From Chitinophagales bacterium 65-1 (GTDB taxonomy: Bacteria; Bacteroidota; Bacteroidia; Chitinophagales; Chitinophagaceae): 61,151 nucleotides of DNA. The notes beneath the pieces were generated by a model that worked only from the letters and a program-made list of their open reading frames with translations, ran no database searches and was not told the origin of the DNA. Shown piece after piece: positions 26,224 to 35,585 of the stretch (position 1 is its first letter; every line of letters begins with the position of its first letter). A program made the position numbers and the translations under genes. Where the stretch lies: the NCBI GenBank assembly GCA_002050465.1, contig MWYX01000063.1, positions 1-61,151 on the forward strand, written 5' to 3'.

Positions 26224-27237
26224 ATGACTATGAAAAAGCTTTTAGTATATTTTTTAATGGCCGGTTGTTTTGCAATGGTTACACATGTTAGTGAAGCACA
26301 GGCAAAAAAGCGTACAGCAAAAAAACGTACCACTGCAAAAAAAACCACCAACACCAGAACACAGGTGAGTATAAATCCTACGCCCATTGTAGCAGCACCT
26401 AAAATAGATAGCCTGCCAATACCTGTTGTAAAAAAATCTCTGCGTCCTAATGATGCGATAGAGAGAAACCTTGTAAATGACAGGGCCCCTTTAGCATACG
26501 AGCATTTAAGGGAAGATGATGCAATATTTCGCGAAAAACTTTGGAGAGAAATAGATACTAGGGAAAAAATGAACCTCCCGTTTCGCTATTCTGCTGATGA
26601 AGACAACGGAAATCAACGTTTTATTTCTATATTATTTAAGGCAATACAAAATGGCCCGGATAGCGGCGGTGTAACCGTTTTTGATGCAGTAGATGACAGG
26701 TTTACTACACCCTTAACAGTATCAAAGGTTTCAGAAATTATTTCCGGCGGAGTAGTAGAGGTACCGCTCTATGATTCTGTAGGACAAGTAACCGGAACAA
26801 AGAGTGTAACAGCAGAAGTGAACCTTGATTCATTTTACAAATTCAGAATTAAAGAAGAAGTGATATTTGATAAAGAAACCTCACGCTTGTTCTGGAGAAT
26901 TTTAGGTATTGCTCCTGTAAAAAGCATAGTTACTTCCCAGGGATTATACCTTGGAGAAACACCGTTATTCTGGGTGTACTATCCTGATATGAGGCCGATT
27001 CTTTCCAACTACCAGGTATATAACGGAAAGAACCTAGGGGCAAGAATGAGCTGGGAAGATTTGTTTGAGAGCAGGTTTTTTTATGGTAGAATAATTAAGA
27101 GTACTATGGATAATCCGTATGACAGGTATTTAAAAGACTATGGAGGATTACGGGATAACCAAATATTACAATTGCTGGAGGGTGAAACAATTAAAGATAA
27201 AATATTTAATTACGAACAGAATTTGTGGAGTTATTAA
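26224..27237 (+). CDS. gldN: Gliding motility/T9SS protein GldN
   Basis: A 337-residue periplasmic protein with a signal peptide (MKKLLVYFLMAGCFAMVTHVS, cleavage after SEA) and then a lysine- and threonine-rich linker (AKKRTAKKRTTAKK). The conserved domain follows: RPNDAIERNLVNDRAPLAYE, DAIFREKLWREIDTREKMN, and the end FESRFFYGRIIKSTMDNPYD with NQILQLLEGETIKDKIF. GldN binds GldK in the outer ring of the type IX machine. Start may be the ATG at 26224 or the one at 26230. It is the last gene of the operon and is followed by a strong terminator at 27261. Confidence 0.94.
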   Translation: MTMKKLLVYFLMAGCFAMVTHVSEAQAKKRTAKKRTTAKKTTNTRTQVSINPTPIVAAPKIDSLPIPVVKKSLRPNDAIERNLVNDRAPLAYEHLREDDAIFREKLWREIDTREKMNLPFRYSADEDNGNQRFISILFKAIQNGPDSGGVTVFDAVDDRFTTPLTVSKVSEIISGGVVEVPLYDSVGQVTGTKSVTAEVNLDSFYKFRIKEEVIFDKETSRLFWRILGIAPVKSIVTSQGLYLGETPLFWVYYPDMRPILSNYQVYNGKNLGARMSWEDLFESRFFYGRIIKSTMDNPYDRYLKDYGGLRDNQILQLLEGETIKDKIFNYEQNLWSY

Positions 27238-27260
27238 TCAACTCTTTTAATTTATAGATG

Positions 27261-27286
27261 GGAAGCAGAAATGCTTCCTTTTTTTA
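27261..27286 (+). terminator. Rho-independent terminator of the gldKLMN operon
   Basis: GGAAGCA and TGCTTCC form a perfect 7-bp stem around GAAA, followed by eight T residues. It is 23 bp after the gldN stop. Confidence 0.85.
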
Positions 27287-27328
27287 TAACTTTCTTTTCT
27301 CAGGAGGAATCGGTTACATTTTCATTTT

Positions 27329-29158
27329 TTATTGATCTTGAATATTTGAAAGTTGTTGATTTTTAAAATAATTCAAAATTAAATTAGCTTTTGCGCTGCC
27401 TGCAGCTTTATTCAATTCTTCCTCAGATAATTCTTTTATTTTCTTTACTGATTTAAATTGCTTCAGCAATGCTTCTGCGGTTGATTTACCAATACCTTTT
27501 ATTTGTTCCAGCTCATTTATAAAGGTGCCACGGCTGCGCTGATTTCGATGAAAATTTATGCCAAAACGATGAACTTCATCTCTGATACGTCTTATAAGCT
27601 TAAGGCTTTCACTATCCCAGGGTAATTTTATTGATTGTCCATCACCCGGAAAAAATATCTCTTCTTCATTTTTAGCAACGCCAATTACGGAGGTTTTGCC
27701 CTGCAGTCCTAACTCATTAATACTTTCTATCGCAGCATTTAATTGACCCTTCCCCCCATCAATAATTACAAGCTGGGGCAGAGGTTGGTTTTCCAAAGCA
27801 AGTCTTTTATATCTCCTAAAAACTACTTCCTTCATAGTGGCAAAATCATTAATACCCTCAACCGTTTTTACATTAAATCTTCGATAATTGTTTTTATCTG
27901 GAATTCCATTTTTAAAACACACCATTGCTGATACAGGGTAACTTCCCTGGAAATTGGAATTATCAAAGCATTCAATATGTACAGGGGTAACAGGTAAGTG
28001 CAGGTCTTTTTGTAACTGTTGAAGCGCTATTTTTTTTTCAGTATCAGTTTTGCCTTCCAGTTGCAGCATTTTCTTTCTGTTTAATTCTTCTTTAAAATAG
28101 TTTACGTTTTTTTCAGAAAGCTCCAAAAGTTTCTTTTTATCCCCTGCCTTGGGAACTGTTACAATTATATCCTGTTCAGGATATTTTATTTCAAAAGGAA
28201 CAATAATTTCTTTTGCTTCGCTATTAAAGGTTATTCTTAATTGTGCGATAGAAAATAATAAAACTTCCTCTGGGGTTTCATTAAGTTTTTGCTCGAGAGT
28301 TATTGTTTTAGTTATAACAATAGTTCCACTGCTTACCATTAAATAATTTACATAAGCACAGTCACCATCCTTTAAAATAGAAAAAACATCAACATTTCCA
28401 ACATGCTCATTAACTACTTTTGATCTTGACTGATAATTTTGCAGATGTTCAACTTTTTTTCTGATGAATTCTGCTTTTTCAAAGTCCATTTTTTCAACGT
28501 GTTGTTGCATTTCCTGCTTAAAATGCTGAATAACCGGAAAAAGATTGCCTTTCATTAAATTTTTTAATTGGGATAAGGCCCGGCTATAATCTTCTGCTGA
28601 TTGAAGATTTTCGCAAGGGCCTTTACAGTTTCCTAAATGATATTCTAAACAGACTTTAAACTTCCCTTTTTGAATATTTGAATCTGTAAGATTAAGTTTA
28701 CAGGTTCGTAACTGGATATTCTGTTTAATGAAATCAAGTAATTCTCTCACTCTTGCTACTGATGTAAATGGTCCTAAGTATTGCGAACCATCACTGATTT
28801 TTGTACGGGTTAAAAATACACGTGGAAAGGGTTCATTTTTTATAACTATAAAAGGATAGGATTTATCATCTTTAAGATTAATATTAAATTTTGGTTGAAA
28901 TTGTTTTATCAGTGCATTTTCCAGTAGAAATGCGTCCTGCTCAGAATCAACTATAGTAAATTCAATGCGGTGAATACGGCGAACTAACTCGTGGGTTTTA
29001 TAACCGGTAAAAGTTTTTGTGAAATAAGAGCTTATTCTTTTACGGAGATGCTTTGCTTTTCCAACATACAGCATTTCACTCTTTTCATCAAAGTATTTGT
29101 AAATGCCGGGCTGATTTGGAAAGGTTTTTATTATATTTTGAAAACTCTCCGGTGTCAT
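27329..29158 (-). CDS. uvrC: Excinuclease ABC subunit C
   Basis: A 609-residue nucleotide-excision-repair nuclease that makes both cuts around a lesion in the UvrB-DNA complex. The N-terminal GIY-YIG domain reads NQPGIYKYFDEKSEMLYVGK and LRKRISSYF; a UVR domain for UvrB contact lies at MDFEKAEFIRKKVEHL. The RNase-H-like C-terminal nuclease is seen in IECFDNSNFQGSYPVSAMVC and IDGGKGQLNAA, and tandem helix-hairpin-helix elements in FINELEQIKGIGKSTAEALL close the protein. The length is normal. It is convergent with gldN. Confidence 0.96.
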   Translation of the reverse strand: MTPESFQNIIKTFPNQPGIYKYFDEKSEMLYVGKAKHLRKRISSYFTKTFTGYKTHELVRRIHRIEFTIVDSEQDAFLLENALIKQFQPKFNINLKDDKSYPFIVIKNEPFPRVFLTRTKISDGSQYLGPFTSVARVRELLDFIKQNIQLRTCKLNLTDSNIQKGKFKVCLEYHLGNCKGPCENLQSAEDYSRALSQLKNLMKGNLFPVIQHFKQEMQQHVEKMDFEKAEFIRKKVEHLQNYQSRSKVVNEHVGNVDVFSILKDGDCAYVNYLMVSSGTIVITKTITLEQKLNETPEEVLLFSIAQLRITFNSEAKEIIVPFEIKYPEQDIIVTVPKAGDKKKLLELSEKNVNYFKEELNRKKMLQLEGKTDTEKKIALQQLQKDLHLPVTPVHIECFDNSNFQGSYPVSAMVCFKNGIPDKNNYRRFNVKTVEGINDFATMKEVVFRRYKRLALENQPLPQLVIIDGGKGQLNAAIESINELGLQGKTSVIGVAKNEEEIFFPGDGQSIKLPWDSESLKLIRRIRDEVHRFGINFHRNQRSRGTFINELEQIKGIGKSTAEALLKQFKSVKKIKELSEEELNKAAGSAKANLILNYFKNQQLSNIQDQ

Positions 29159-29204
29159 TGAGCTGCAAATTTATCGTTTTCAAAATATGTTTTTTGTTAA
29201 GAAG

Positions 29205-29792
29205 TCATTCATTAAAATCCCATTTCATTACTTCTTCTTTAATATCCGGGGGATTATCTTTTTGTTCTATAATGGTAGTTATTTTGCACCATTTATTTGA
29301 TTTCCATGTTAGCTGAATGGTTTGATTGCCTGTACTTCCAACAATTTCTTTAACCAGGTAAATACGTGTTACCTTATTTTTGGTTGGATCGATGTAAATT
29401 ATTATCGTTTTAAAATCTGCAGAATCATTTTTAGGCTCATAGGTTAACGTTATTGAATTAATTGTTTGGTCAAGAAAAGATTTTTCCTCATAAAAATTGT
29501 TCAGGTATGCTGAATCAATTTCCGGGTGAAGTAAGGGCCCGGCAAAAGGCCTGATATTTTCTTTTTTCATCCAAACTGAATCCTGCCAGCCTTTGTGACT
29601 AACAATTCTTAAAGGAGTTATTGGTAAACTATCTATTTCGCTTAACTGACCGCGGATATAGTCTGTTACAGCAAAGAACGTATACTCTTTTTTTGACCCT
29701 GGTTTTTGCTGCTGAGAATCTTGTTGTTTTTGTTCTGTGCAACTATAAAATAGAACTACCAATCCTATGAATGATAAGAATTTTATTTGCAT
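29205..29792 (-). CDS. Hypothetical lipoprotein
   Basis: A 195-residue protein with a lipoprotein signal: MQIKFLSFIGLVVLFYSCTE, with Cys18 in the lipobox FYSC, followed by a glutamine-rich linker. The remainder contains short beta-type segments (FKTIIIYIDPTKNKVTRIYL, QTIQLTWKSNKWCKITTII) with no motif I recognise. It is 46 bp upstream of uvrC on the same strand, so it may be cotranscribed, but nothing ties it to repair. It is likely located in the outer or inner membrane, facing the periplasm. Confidence 0.65.
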   Translation of the reverse strand: MQIKFLSFIGLVVLFYSCTEQKQQDSQQQKPGSKKEYTFFAVTDYIRGQLSEIDSLPITPLRIVSHKGWQDSVWMKKENIRPFAGPLLHPEIDSAYLNNFYEEKSFLDQTINSITLTYEPKNDSADFKTIIIYIDPTKNKVTRIYLVKEIVGSTGNQTIQLTWKSNKWCKITTIIEQKDNPPDIKEEVMKWDFNE

Positions 29793-29897
29793 CCTTCAAA
29801 AATACCTCAAAACAAAATATCTCTTAAAATAAAAACTGCCAGCGTGAGAGGTAACGGCTAAAAGAACTTTAATAAAAACGAGCTGTTGAATGTAATA

Positions 29898-31196
29898 TTA
29901 TTTGGGAATTTTACTTATACCTATGCGGATACCGTAATTAACAAGATGTTCTTTAACAGGATAGCGCTTTGAGTATGTAGAGAGCAACTGATAACGTACC
30001 TGCGGACCAATTTGCCAGTTAAGTGAGTTGGATGAAAAAGCAACAAAAGTTGTAAGATTGGTATTCATATTCCATTTACGAAATAGATCCGGGTCTTTCA
30101 TATAGTTTCTTTTGTCGGTAGAAAGTAAATAAGTATTGTTGGCAATTATAAATGAAGGCTGAAAAGCTGCTGCAGCCCCAAATCGAATATTTTCTTTTTC
30201 TGCTAACATGTATTGCAACCCTATAGGAATCGATGCTTGTAAACTATAATTTTTTAATCTGGTAAGTTCTGCGCCTGACCGGTTACCGTAATGAGACATT
30301 GCGGAATAAGCAACACTTTGCCCGGGGATATCAGTATTTAACATTAAAGTGGCAATAGTAGGATGCGTATTGTTAGCTTTAATATTATAACCGGAATAAT
30401 TCAACTGCAATCCGGTTGTAAACTGTAGGTTTTTATCAATTTTAAAATTCATCTCAGTTCCTGCCTCATATCCAATCATAGGTTTATGAATTACCGCATT
30501 GTCTATATTATTATTTGATAAATATCTATAACTAACAGAAGGAGAAACATAGTATTGCCATGTAACGTTGTTTATTTTTTTTGGTTTAATATTTACTTCA
30601 TTGCTTTCCGCAGGTATGTTTGAAGTTTCATTACCGGATGTCTTTACTTCATTTTTTCTATTTGATGATTGGATGGATAAAGAATTATCCTTAATTAAAT
30701 CGGCTGTAGAATTGGTAACAACGTCAGGATTGTTATTAGGTTTAATTACTTTATTTTCAAATTTTTGTGAAGTAAGATGTTCCCTTTTATTCTCCAATAT
30801 GGGATTATCGTATTTAGTAGATGTCTGGATATCTACAACTGCACCATTGGGAGAAATATTACCAGACTTATATTCAGGCGTGAGATTATCAGAAACTTTT
30901 ATAGAATTAGGTTCAGGATGTTTTACAGATGCCAAATTATTCTCAGATACCGGTTTCTGGTTATTAGAGGTTAAATCATATAAGGGGGTATTCCCACCGT
31001 TATTAGTATTTAAGTGACCTATTATAACAAGAACAAAAATAAATACCATACTCATTGCAATGGATGGCCATCTTCGTCCCGGATGGAGGTCATTATAAAT
31101 TCCACGCCACACTTTTTTAGATGGTGACATTTTAAACTGGTCGGCATGCCCTCTCAGGAATTTTTCAAAATTTTCCGGATAAAAATTTTTTTCCAT
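29898..31196 (-). CDS. Single-pass membrane protein with C-terminal outer-membrane-barrel-like domain, partner of the sigma factor
   Basis: A 432-residue protein. The first 45 residues are cytoplasmic-like (FEKFLRGHADQFKMSPSKKVWRGIYNDLH), followed by one transmembrane helix (IAMSMVFIFVLVIIGHL, about residues 47-63). Next comes a Ser/Asn/Lys-rich linker of about 150 residues, then strands typical of outer-membrane beta-barrel proteins (WQYYVSPSVSYRYLSNN, QFTTGLQLNYSGYNIKA, IRFGAAAAFQPSFII). It lies 59 bp after an ECF sigma factor gene on the same strand. In Bacteroidota this pairing is common and the N-terminal segment may act as an anti-sigma element; that role is inference. Confidence 0.65.
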   Translation of the reverse strand: MEKNFYPENFEKFLRGHADQFKMSPSKKVWRGIYNDLHPGRRWPSIAMSMVFIFVLVIIGHLNTNNGGNTPLYDLTSNNQKPVSENNLASVKHPEPNSIKVSDNLTPEYKSGNISPNGAVVDIQTSTKYDNPILENKREHLTSQKFENKVIKPNNNPDVVTNSTADLIKDNSLSIQSSNRKNEVKTSGNETSNIPAESNEVNIKPKKINNVTWQYYVSPSVSYRYLSNNNIDNAVIHKPMIGYEAGTEMNFKIDKNLQFTTGLQLNYSGYNIKANNTHPTIATLMLNTDIPGQSVAYSAMSHYGNRSGAELTRLKNYSLQASIPIGLQYMLAEKENIRFGAAAAFQPSFIIANNTYLLSTDKRNYMKDPDLFRKWNMNTNLTTFVAFSSNSLNWQIGPQVRYQLLSTYSKRYPVKEHLVNYGIRIGISKIPK

Positions 31197-31255
31197 TTCA
31201 CATAAATTTCAATAGCGGTACGGATCAATTAGTTTCTTGGTTTGTTTTGGTTTTT

Positions 31256-31831
31256 CTATGTATTGGATCCCATCAGTATTCTTCTTCTTTCTTTTGGCTG
31301 AATAATTTTTTTATTAATTAATATTGCCTCTAACATTGCTTTTGCCCTTGTATATTGCGATCTGCTGGTACTTTCTTCAATATCCAGCATCTGCGAAATT
31401 TCTTTATGGTTAAACCCTTCAATAGCATAAAGATTTAAAACTGTTCTGTACCCCATAGGCAATCGCCTTACCGAATCTACCACTTCCTTACTTTCAAGGA
31501 TGGAAGGGATATTATTTTCGTTCAAAAATAAATTGCCGGCATGGATCAGGTCTACACTATCACTGAATTTTTTATTCTTTTTTAAAATATTGATACATGT
31601 ATGAACAATTATTCTCCTTATCCATCCTTCCAATGCTCCTTGTCCGCGAAATTGTTGTATTTGGGTAAATATTTTTATAAACCCCTCCTGCAACATATCT
31701 TCGGCATCCTCCCGGTTACGGGCAAACCTGTAACAAACACCTAACATACGAGGGCTAAAACGATTGTATAGTGCCTCCTGTGCGGACGCAATATTATTAA
31801 GACAGCCATGAAGCATAAGCTCTTCTGTCAT
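31256..31831 (-). CDS. ECF-type RNA polymerase sigma factor
   Basis: A sigma-70-family factor of about 191 residues from the ATG at 31831 (MTEELMLHGCLNNIASAQEA); a longer frame adds nine residues. Region 2 is YRFARNREDAEDMLQEGFIK, with the basic RGQGALEGWIRRIIVHTCIN following, and region 4 is MGYRTVLNLYAIEGFNHKEI followed by IEESTSRSQYTRAKAMLE. Such factors direct transcription in response to envelope signals. The following gene, with a transmembrane segment and a barrel-like domain, is probably part of the regulatory unit. The regulon cannot be read here. Confidence 0.88.
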   Translation of the reverse strand: MTEELMLHGCLNNIASAQEALYNRFSPRMLGVCYRFARNREDAEDMLQEGFIKIFTQIQQFRGQGALEGWIRRIIVHTCINILKKNKKFSDSVDLIHAGNLFLNENNIPSILESKEVVDSVRRLPMGYRTVLNLYAIEGFNHKEISQMLDIEESTSRSQYTRAKAMLEAILINKKIIQPKERRRILMGSNT

Positions 31832-31968
31832 ATATAATTTAATGGTTTTAACCCTCAAGTTATGACAAAAAATTATAAAAGATTGCTGCTTATCAAAAGA
31901 AAAATAAAAGGCACTATTTAAGGTTTTTGCTGAAAATTAGCTTATATTATTTTTTGCGCACAAAACTA

Positions 31969-32439
31969 TCAGGCGGGTAATTGGCTTTCAGAGAGTCTTT
32001 TAAAGATCGTGCCCAACCCATAATTGCCAGTTTTTGCCGGTCGGTTAAAATCCGCATCTTTATGTATCCATGTATATGATGGCAATGGCATTACATTTTC
32101 TTTTACCAGCTTCTCTATTTCATCAAATTTAAAGTATTGTTTGCGGATCCGGTATTTAGTAAATTCTGAAAAATTCAGGTCTTTTTTTCCATCTACAATA
32201 TGGTCATTAAGCCACCACGCCACAGGTTGAATTTCTGCATACCATGGATACCTGGTATTATTACTATGACAATCGTTACAGGCAACTTTTAAAATTGATT
32301 CTATACTGTCGGGTATAGGGTATATGGTTGAAATATCTTTAGCACTAATTCCTTGTGATTTGTTTTTTGGAGGACGTATAAATTGTATTAAGGCAAAAAT
32401 TATAAGTATAATTATTAATATTCTTTTTAAGACCTTCAT
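31969..32439 (-). CDS. Haem-binding domain protein (single CxxCH, membrane-anchored)
   Basis: A 156-residue protein with an N-terminal membrane helix (LKRILIIILIIFALIQFI) and a single c-type haem motif, CNDCH, at about residues 54-58, followed by SNNTRYPWYAEIQPVAWWLN, a conserved pattern of the haem-binding domain family (PF14376-type). The protein would face the periplasm and hold one covalent haem. Electron-transfer partners are not visible in the neighbourhood. It is a lone gene between the sigma factor and gpmI on the same strand. Confidence 0.8.
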   Translation of the reverse strand: MKVLKRILIIILIIFALIQFIRPPKNKSQGISAKDISTIYPIPDSIESILKVACNDCHSNNTRYPWYAEIQPVAWWLNDHIVDGKKDLNFSEFTKYRIRKQYFKFDEIEKLVKENVMPLPSYTWIHKDADFNRPAKTGNYGLGTIFKRLSESQLPA

Positions 32440-32542
32440 ATTTATAAGCTTTACAAGAAAATTGAATTAAAAATAAATTAAGCTATAACACGATGATTTG
32501 GTTATTACATAAGTTGTAAAAATCGCTTGACGAATAACTAAA

Positions 32543-34093
32543 TCATTCGGTTTCTATTAAAACATTCCCTGTCATTTCTTTTGGTATTGGTAATTGCATC
32601 ATGGTTAAGATAGTTGGGGCAATATCGCCTAATTTCCCTGCCTTTATGTTTCGCTGCCACCCGATAGCTATCGGGTCTTTATCAATTATAAATAGGGGGA
32701 CCAAATTTAATGTATGCGCAGTATTTGGCGTGCCATCTTCATTTATCATATAGTCAGCATTCCCATGATCTGCAGTTAAAAAAATAGTATATCCATTTTC
32801 CAGTGCAGTTGTAACAATCTTTTTTACACATTTATCTACTGTTTCAGCGGCTTTTATAACTGCATGCCATACACCTGTATGCCCTACCATATCTGTATTC
32901 GCAAAATTCAAACAAATAAAATCCGCTGTCTTATTTTTTATTTCCGGAAGAAGAGCTTCCGTTACTTCATATGCATTCATCTCCGGCTGCAGATCATACG
33001 TAGCTACCTTTGGTGATGGTATCATAATTCTTTTTTCACCTTCAAAAGGTACTTCCCTGCCACCGCTGAAAAAGAAAGTTACATGCGGATATTTTTCCGT
33101 TTCTGCAACTCGTATTTGTTTTTTGTTATGTTGCGCAAGAATATCGCCCAATGTATTTTTAAGATCATCGGTTTCAAAAATTACATTAATGTTTTTAAAA
33201 GTATGATCGTACCGGCTCATTGTGGTATAATAAAGTGATAAAGGTTCCATACCAATCCCGATAGACGTCGGGGCAGGGATTGATGATTGTGTAAGAACCT
33301 GGGTTATTTCCCTGCAGCGATCAGTTCGAAAATTAAAACATAAAACCGCATCGCCATCTTTTATGGCTGCATTAATATCTCGATTTATTATTGGTGTTAT
33401 AAATTCATCAGTAACATCCATTTCATAGGATTGTTCCACAGTACTCAAAATATCAGCAGTTGTTCTGCCCATCCTGTTAACTAATGCATCGTATGCTATC
33501 TTAATTCTCTCCCAGCGTTTATCCCTGTCCATTGCATAATAGCGCCCAATAATAGTAGCTATTTTACCTGTCGAGTTTTGTAAATGATCCTGTAATTCCT
33601 TAAGAAAATGTATACCACTTTTGGGGTCAGTATCCCTGCCATCAGTAAAGGCATGAACAAACACATTTTGTAATTCCTGTTGCTTACAAATTGTTGTTAT
33701 AGCTTTTAAATGTTCAATATGAGAATGGACGCCACCATCACTTACCAGCCCTATTAAATGCAAAGGTTTATTATTATTTTTTGCATATAAAATAGTATTT
33801 AAAAGTGTTTCATTTTGTTGAAGTTCGCCGGTTCTTATAGCTACATTTATTCTTTCCAGCTCCTGATAAACAACTCTTCCTGCACCCAGGTTTAAGTGCC
33901 CTACCTCGCTATTGCCCATTTGTCCGACAGGAAGCCCGACCGCCTCTCCACAGGTTATTAATGTTGTATTTGGATATTTTGAATATAACGAGGAAACAAA
34001 AGGAACATCAGCATTTTGAATTGCATCACTTGATTTTATTTTCCCATGTCCCCATCCATCCATTATAATAAGAATAATTCTTTTTTCTTCCAT
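32543..34093 (-). CDS. gpmI: 2,3-bisphosphoglycerate-independent phosphoglycerate mutase
   Basis: A glycolytic enzyme interconverting 3- and 2-phosphoglycerate through a phosphoserine intermediate. Catalytic Ser62 is in QMGNSEVGHLNLG, metal ligands are in LIIMDGWGHG (Asp12), HAFTDGRDTDP, FANTDMVGHTG and LTADHGNADYM. Length is 516 residues against about 505-513. Two segments are palindrome-derived and read in frame: KDPIAIGW near the C-terminus (32659-32676) and APTSIGIG (33256-33273). Both lie in stretches that are variable between relatives, and the catalytic residues are intact. It is a single gene, divergent from the DUF4783 gene. Confidence 0.95.
   Translation of the reverse strand: MEEKRIILIIMDGWGHGKIKSSDAIQNADVPFVSSLYSKYPNTTLITCGEAVGLPVGQMGNSEVGHLNLGAGRVVYQELERINVAIRTGELQQNETLLNTILYAKNNNKPLHLIGLVSDGGVHSHIEHLKAITTICKQQELQNVFVHAFTDGRDTDPKSGIHFLKELQDHLQNSTGKIATIIGRYYAMDRDKRWERIKIAYDALVNRMGRTTADILSTVEQSYEMDVTDEFITPIINRDINAAIKDGDAVLCFNFRTDRCREITQVLTQSSIPAPTSIGIGMEPLSLYYTTMSRYDHTFKNINVIFETDDLKNTLGDILAQHNKKQIRVAETEKYPHVTFFFSGGREVPFEGEKRIMIPSPKVATYDLQPEMNAYEVTEALLPEIKNKTADFICLNFANTDMVGHTGVWHAVIKAAETVDKCVKKIVTTALENGYTIFLTADHGNADYMINEDGTPNTAHTLNLVPLFIIDKDPIAIGWQRNIKAGKLGDIAPTILTMMQLPIPKEMTGNVLIETE
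32659..32676. repeat. Intragenic 18-bp palindrome ACCCGATAGCTATCGGGT in gpmI
   Basis: A perfect 18-bp palindrome. In gpmI it is read GAC-CCG-ATA-GCT-ATC-GGG-TGG (D-P-I-A-I-G-W). The core is the same as in rsgA and dtd but the phase differs. Confidence 0.8.
33256..33273. repeat. Second, imperfect palindrome in gpmI
   Basis: TCCCGATAGACGTCGGGG has the outer CCCGA/TCGGG arms but a central mismatch region (half CCCGATAG, half GACGTCGGGG). It is read on the minus strand as A-P-T-S-I-G-I, the same phase as the other gpmI copy. Confidence 0.5.
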
Positions 34094-34275
34094 AAATCAA
34101 AGCTAATTTATTCATGACAGTTTTTTTTGCAAACAAATAAACTATTAAAGCCAACATAATTAATTGGAACATGAAATGAAACCTGTTTAAACTATTTATA
34201 CTGTTAGGGGGCCTTAAGAATTGCTTTAAATAGTTAGTTGGCACGTTTTTGGCAAAATTACAACTAGAAAATAAA

Positions 34276-34650
34276 GTGAAATATTTTTTTACATATTGTT
34301 TAGTGGTCTTATTTTTTTGCCTTTCATCATTTGTGTCAGCAGATGAAGTAATTGCTGCAATAAAAAGCGGAAGTGCATCACAACTTTCAAAACATTTTGA
34401 TAATACTATTGAGATAACGCTAACTGATAAGAGCAATACATTTAGTAAGAGTCAGGCCGAATTGGTTTTAAAAGATTTTTTTAATAATAATACTGTAAAA
34501 GGTTTTCAAATTGTGCATAAAGGTGATAATACAAATGCTCAGTTTATAGTTGGAGTTCTGTTAACAAACACCGGTGATTTTCGTACTACCATTTACCTTA
34601 AACAAAAAGGCAATAAAAAATTGTTACAGGAATTACGATTTGAAAAATAA
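34276..34650 (+). CDS. DUF4783 periplasmic protein
   Basis: A protein of about 124 residues when started at the GTG at 34276, which gives a clean signal peptide (MKYFFTYCLVVLFFCLSSFV, cleavage after VSA); the longer frame from 34249 adds a polar leader. The mature part, DEVIAAIKSGSASQLSKHFD and QAELVLKDFFNNNTVKGFQI, has the cystatin/NTF2-like alpha-beta pattern of the Bacteroidota DUF4783 family. Function is unknown. It lies upstream of nadC with 82 bp between, a linkage commonly seen in the phylum. Confidence 0.75.
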   Translation: MKYFFTYCLVVLFFCLSSFVSADEVIAAIKSGSASQLSKHFDNTIEITLTDKSNTFSKSQAELVLKDFFNNNTVKGFQIVHKGDNTNAQFIVGVLLTNTGDFRTTIYLKQKGNKKLLQELRFEK

Positions 34651-34720
34651 AGTAAATTGATTTATTATTTAGCCAATATCCCACCACTGGTGGGTTTTAA
34701 TTTATTACCATAATCATGTT

Positions 34721-34728
34721 TAGTTTTG
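34721..34728 (+). promoter_or_regulatory. TAGTTTTG promoter element directly before nadC
   Basis: TAGTTTTG fits TAnnTTTG and ends 4 bp before the nadC ATG (TAGTTTTG-TTGG-ATG). Transcription would start at or just beside the ATG, so a leaderless or nearly leaderless mRNA is predicted. The nadE gene has the same arrangement. Confidence 0.5.
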
Positions 34729-34732
34729 TTGG

Positions 34733-35584
34733 ATGAATTACAAAGAACAACTTGAAAGTTTAATTAGAAAGGCATTAAAAGAAGATATTGGTGATGGTGA
34801 TCATTCTACATTAGGTTGTATAGATGCGGATGCAAATGGGAAAGCAATATTAAAAGTTAAAGAGCAAGGCATTTTAGCTGGTATGGGAGTGGCTGAATTT
34901 ATTTTTAAATATGTTCAGGAAGATGCTGTTATTACTGCCAGCAAAAAAGATGGAGATACAATGTTGCCAGGAGATATTGCATTTGATGTGCAGGCAAAGA
35001 TACATACCATACTTAAATGTGAACGGCTTGTATTAAATTGTATGCAGCGCATGAGTGGGATTGCTACACTAACCAATAAATATGTTGATAAACTTAAAGG
35101 TTACACTACTAAACTTTTAGACACAAGAAAAACAACTCCTAATTTCCGTTTGTTGGAAAAAGAAGCCGTACGTATTGGTGGAGGAATCAACCACCGCTTT
35201 GGTTTATATGATATGATAATGCTGAAGGATAATCATATTGACTATTGCGGAGGAATTGAAAAAGCAATTGAAAAGACAAATGAGTATCTAAAAAGAAAAA
35301 ATTTGGATATTAAGATTGAAATTGAGACAAGAAATATTGAAGATGTAAAAAGAGTTGTAAGGGTTGGAAGAGTTAACAGGATTATGCTCGATAATTTTAC
35401 CCCCGAACAAATTAAAGAATCCTTAAAGATCATTAATGGAGAATATGAAACAGAAGCCAGTGGAGGGATCAATCTCGAAAATATTGAGGAGTATGCATCA
35501 ACCGGGGTTGATTATATTTCAAGCGGAGCAATTATACACCAGGCAAAAAGTATCGACCTTAGCATGAAGGCACAATTAATATAA
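34733..35584 (+). CDS. nadC: Nicotinate-nucleotide pyrophosphorylase (carboxylating)
   Basis: A 283-residue quinolinate phosphoribosyltransferase that makes nicotinate mononucleotide in de novo NAD synthesis. The family fingerprints are LIRKALKEDIGDGDHST at the N-terminus, ERLVLNCMQRMSGIATLT, LLDTRKTTPNFRLLEKEAVR with IGGGINHRFGLYDMIMLKDN, and the C-terminal EASGGINLENIEEYASTGVD with SSGAIIHQAKSIDLSM. The length is normal. The SUI1-like gene follows by 1 bp, implying one transcript. With nadE at 37593 the window holds two steps of the NAD pathway; nadA and nadB are not here. Confidence 0.95.
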   Translation: MNYKEQLESLIRKALKEDIGDGDHSTLGCIDADANGKAILKVKEQGILAGMGVAEFIFKYVQEDAVITASKKDGDTMLPGDIAFDVQAKIHTILKCERLVLNCMQRMSGIATLTNKYVDKLKGYTTKLLDTRKTTPNFRLLEKEAVRIGGGINHRFGLYDMIMLKDNHIDYCGGIEKAIEKTNEYLKRKNLDIKIEIETRNIEDVKRVVRVGRVNRIMLDNFTPEQIKESLKIINGEYETEASGGINLENIEEYASTGVDYISSGAIIHQAKSIDLSMKAQLI

Positions 35585-35585
35585 T

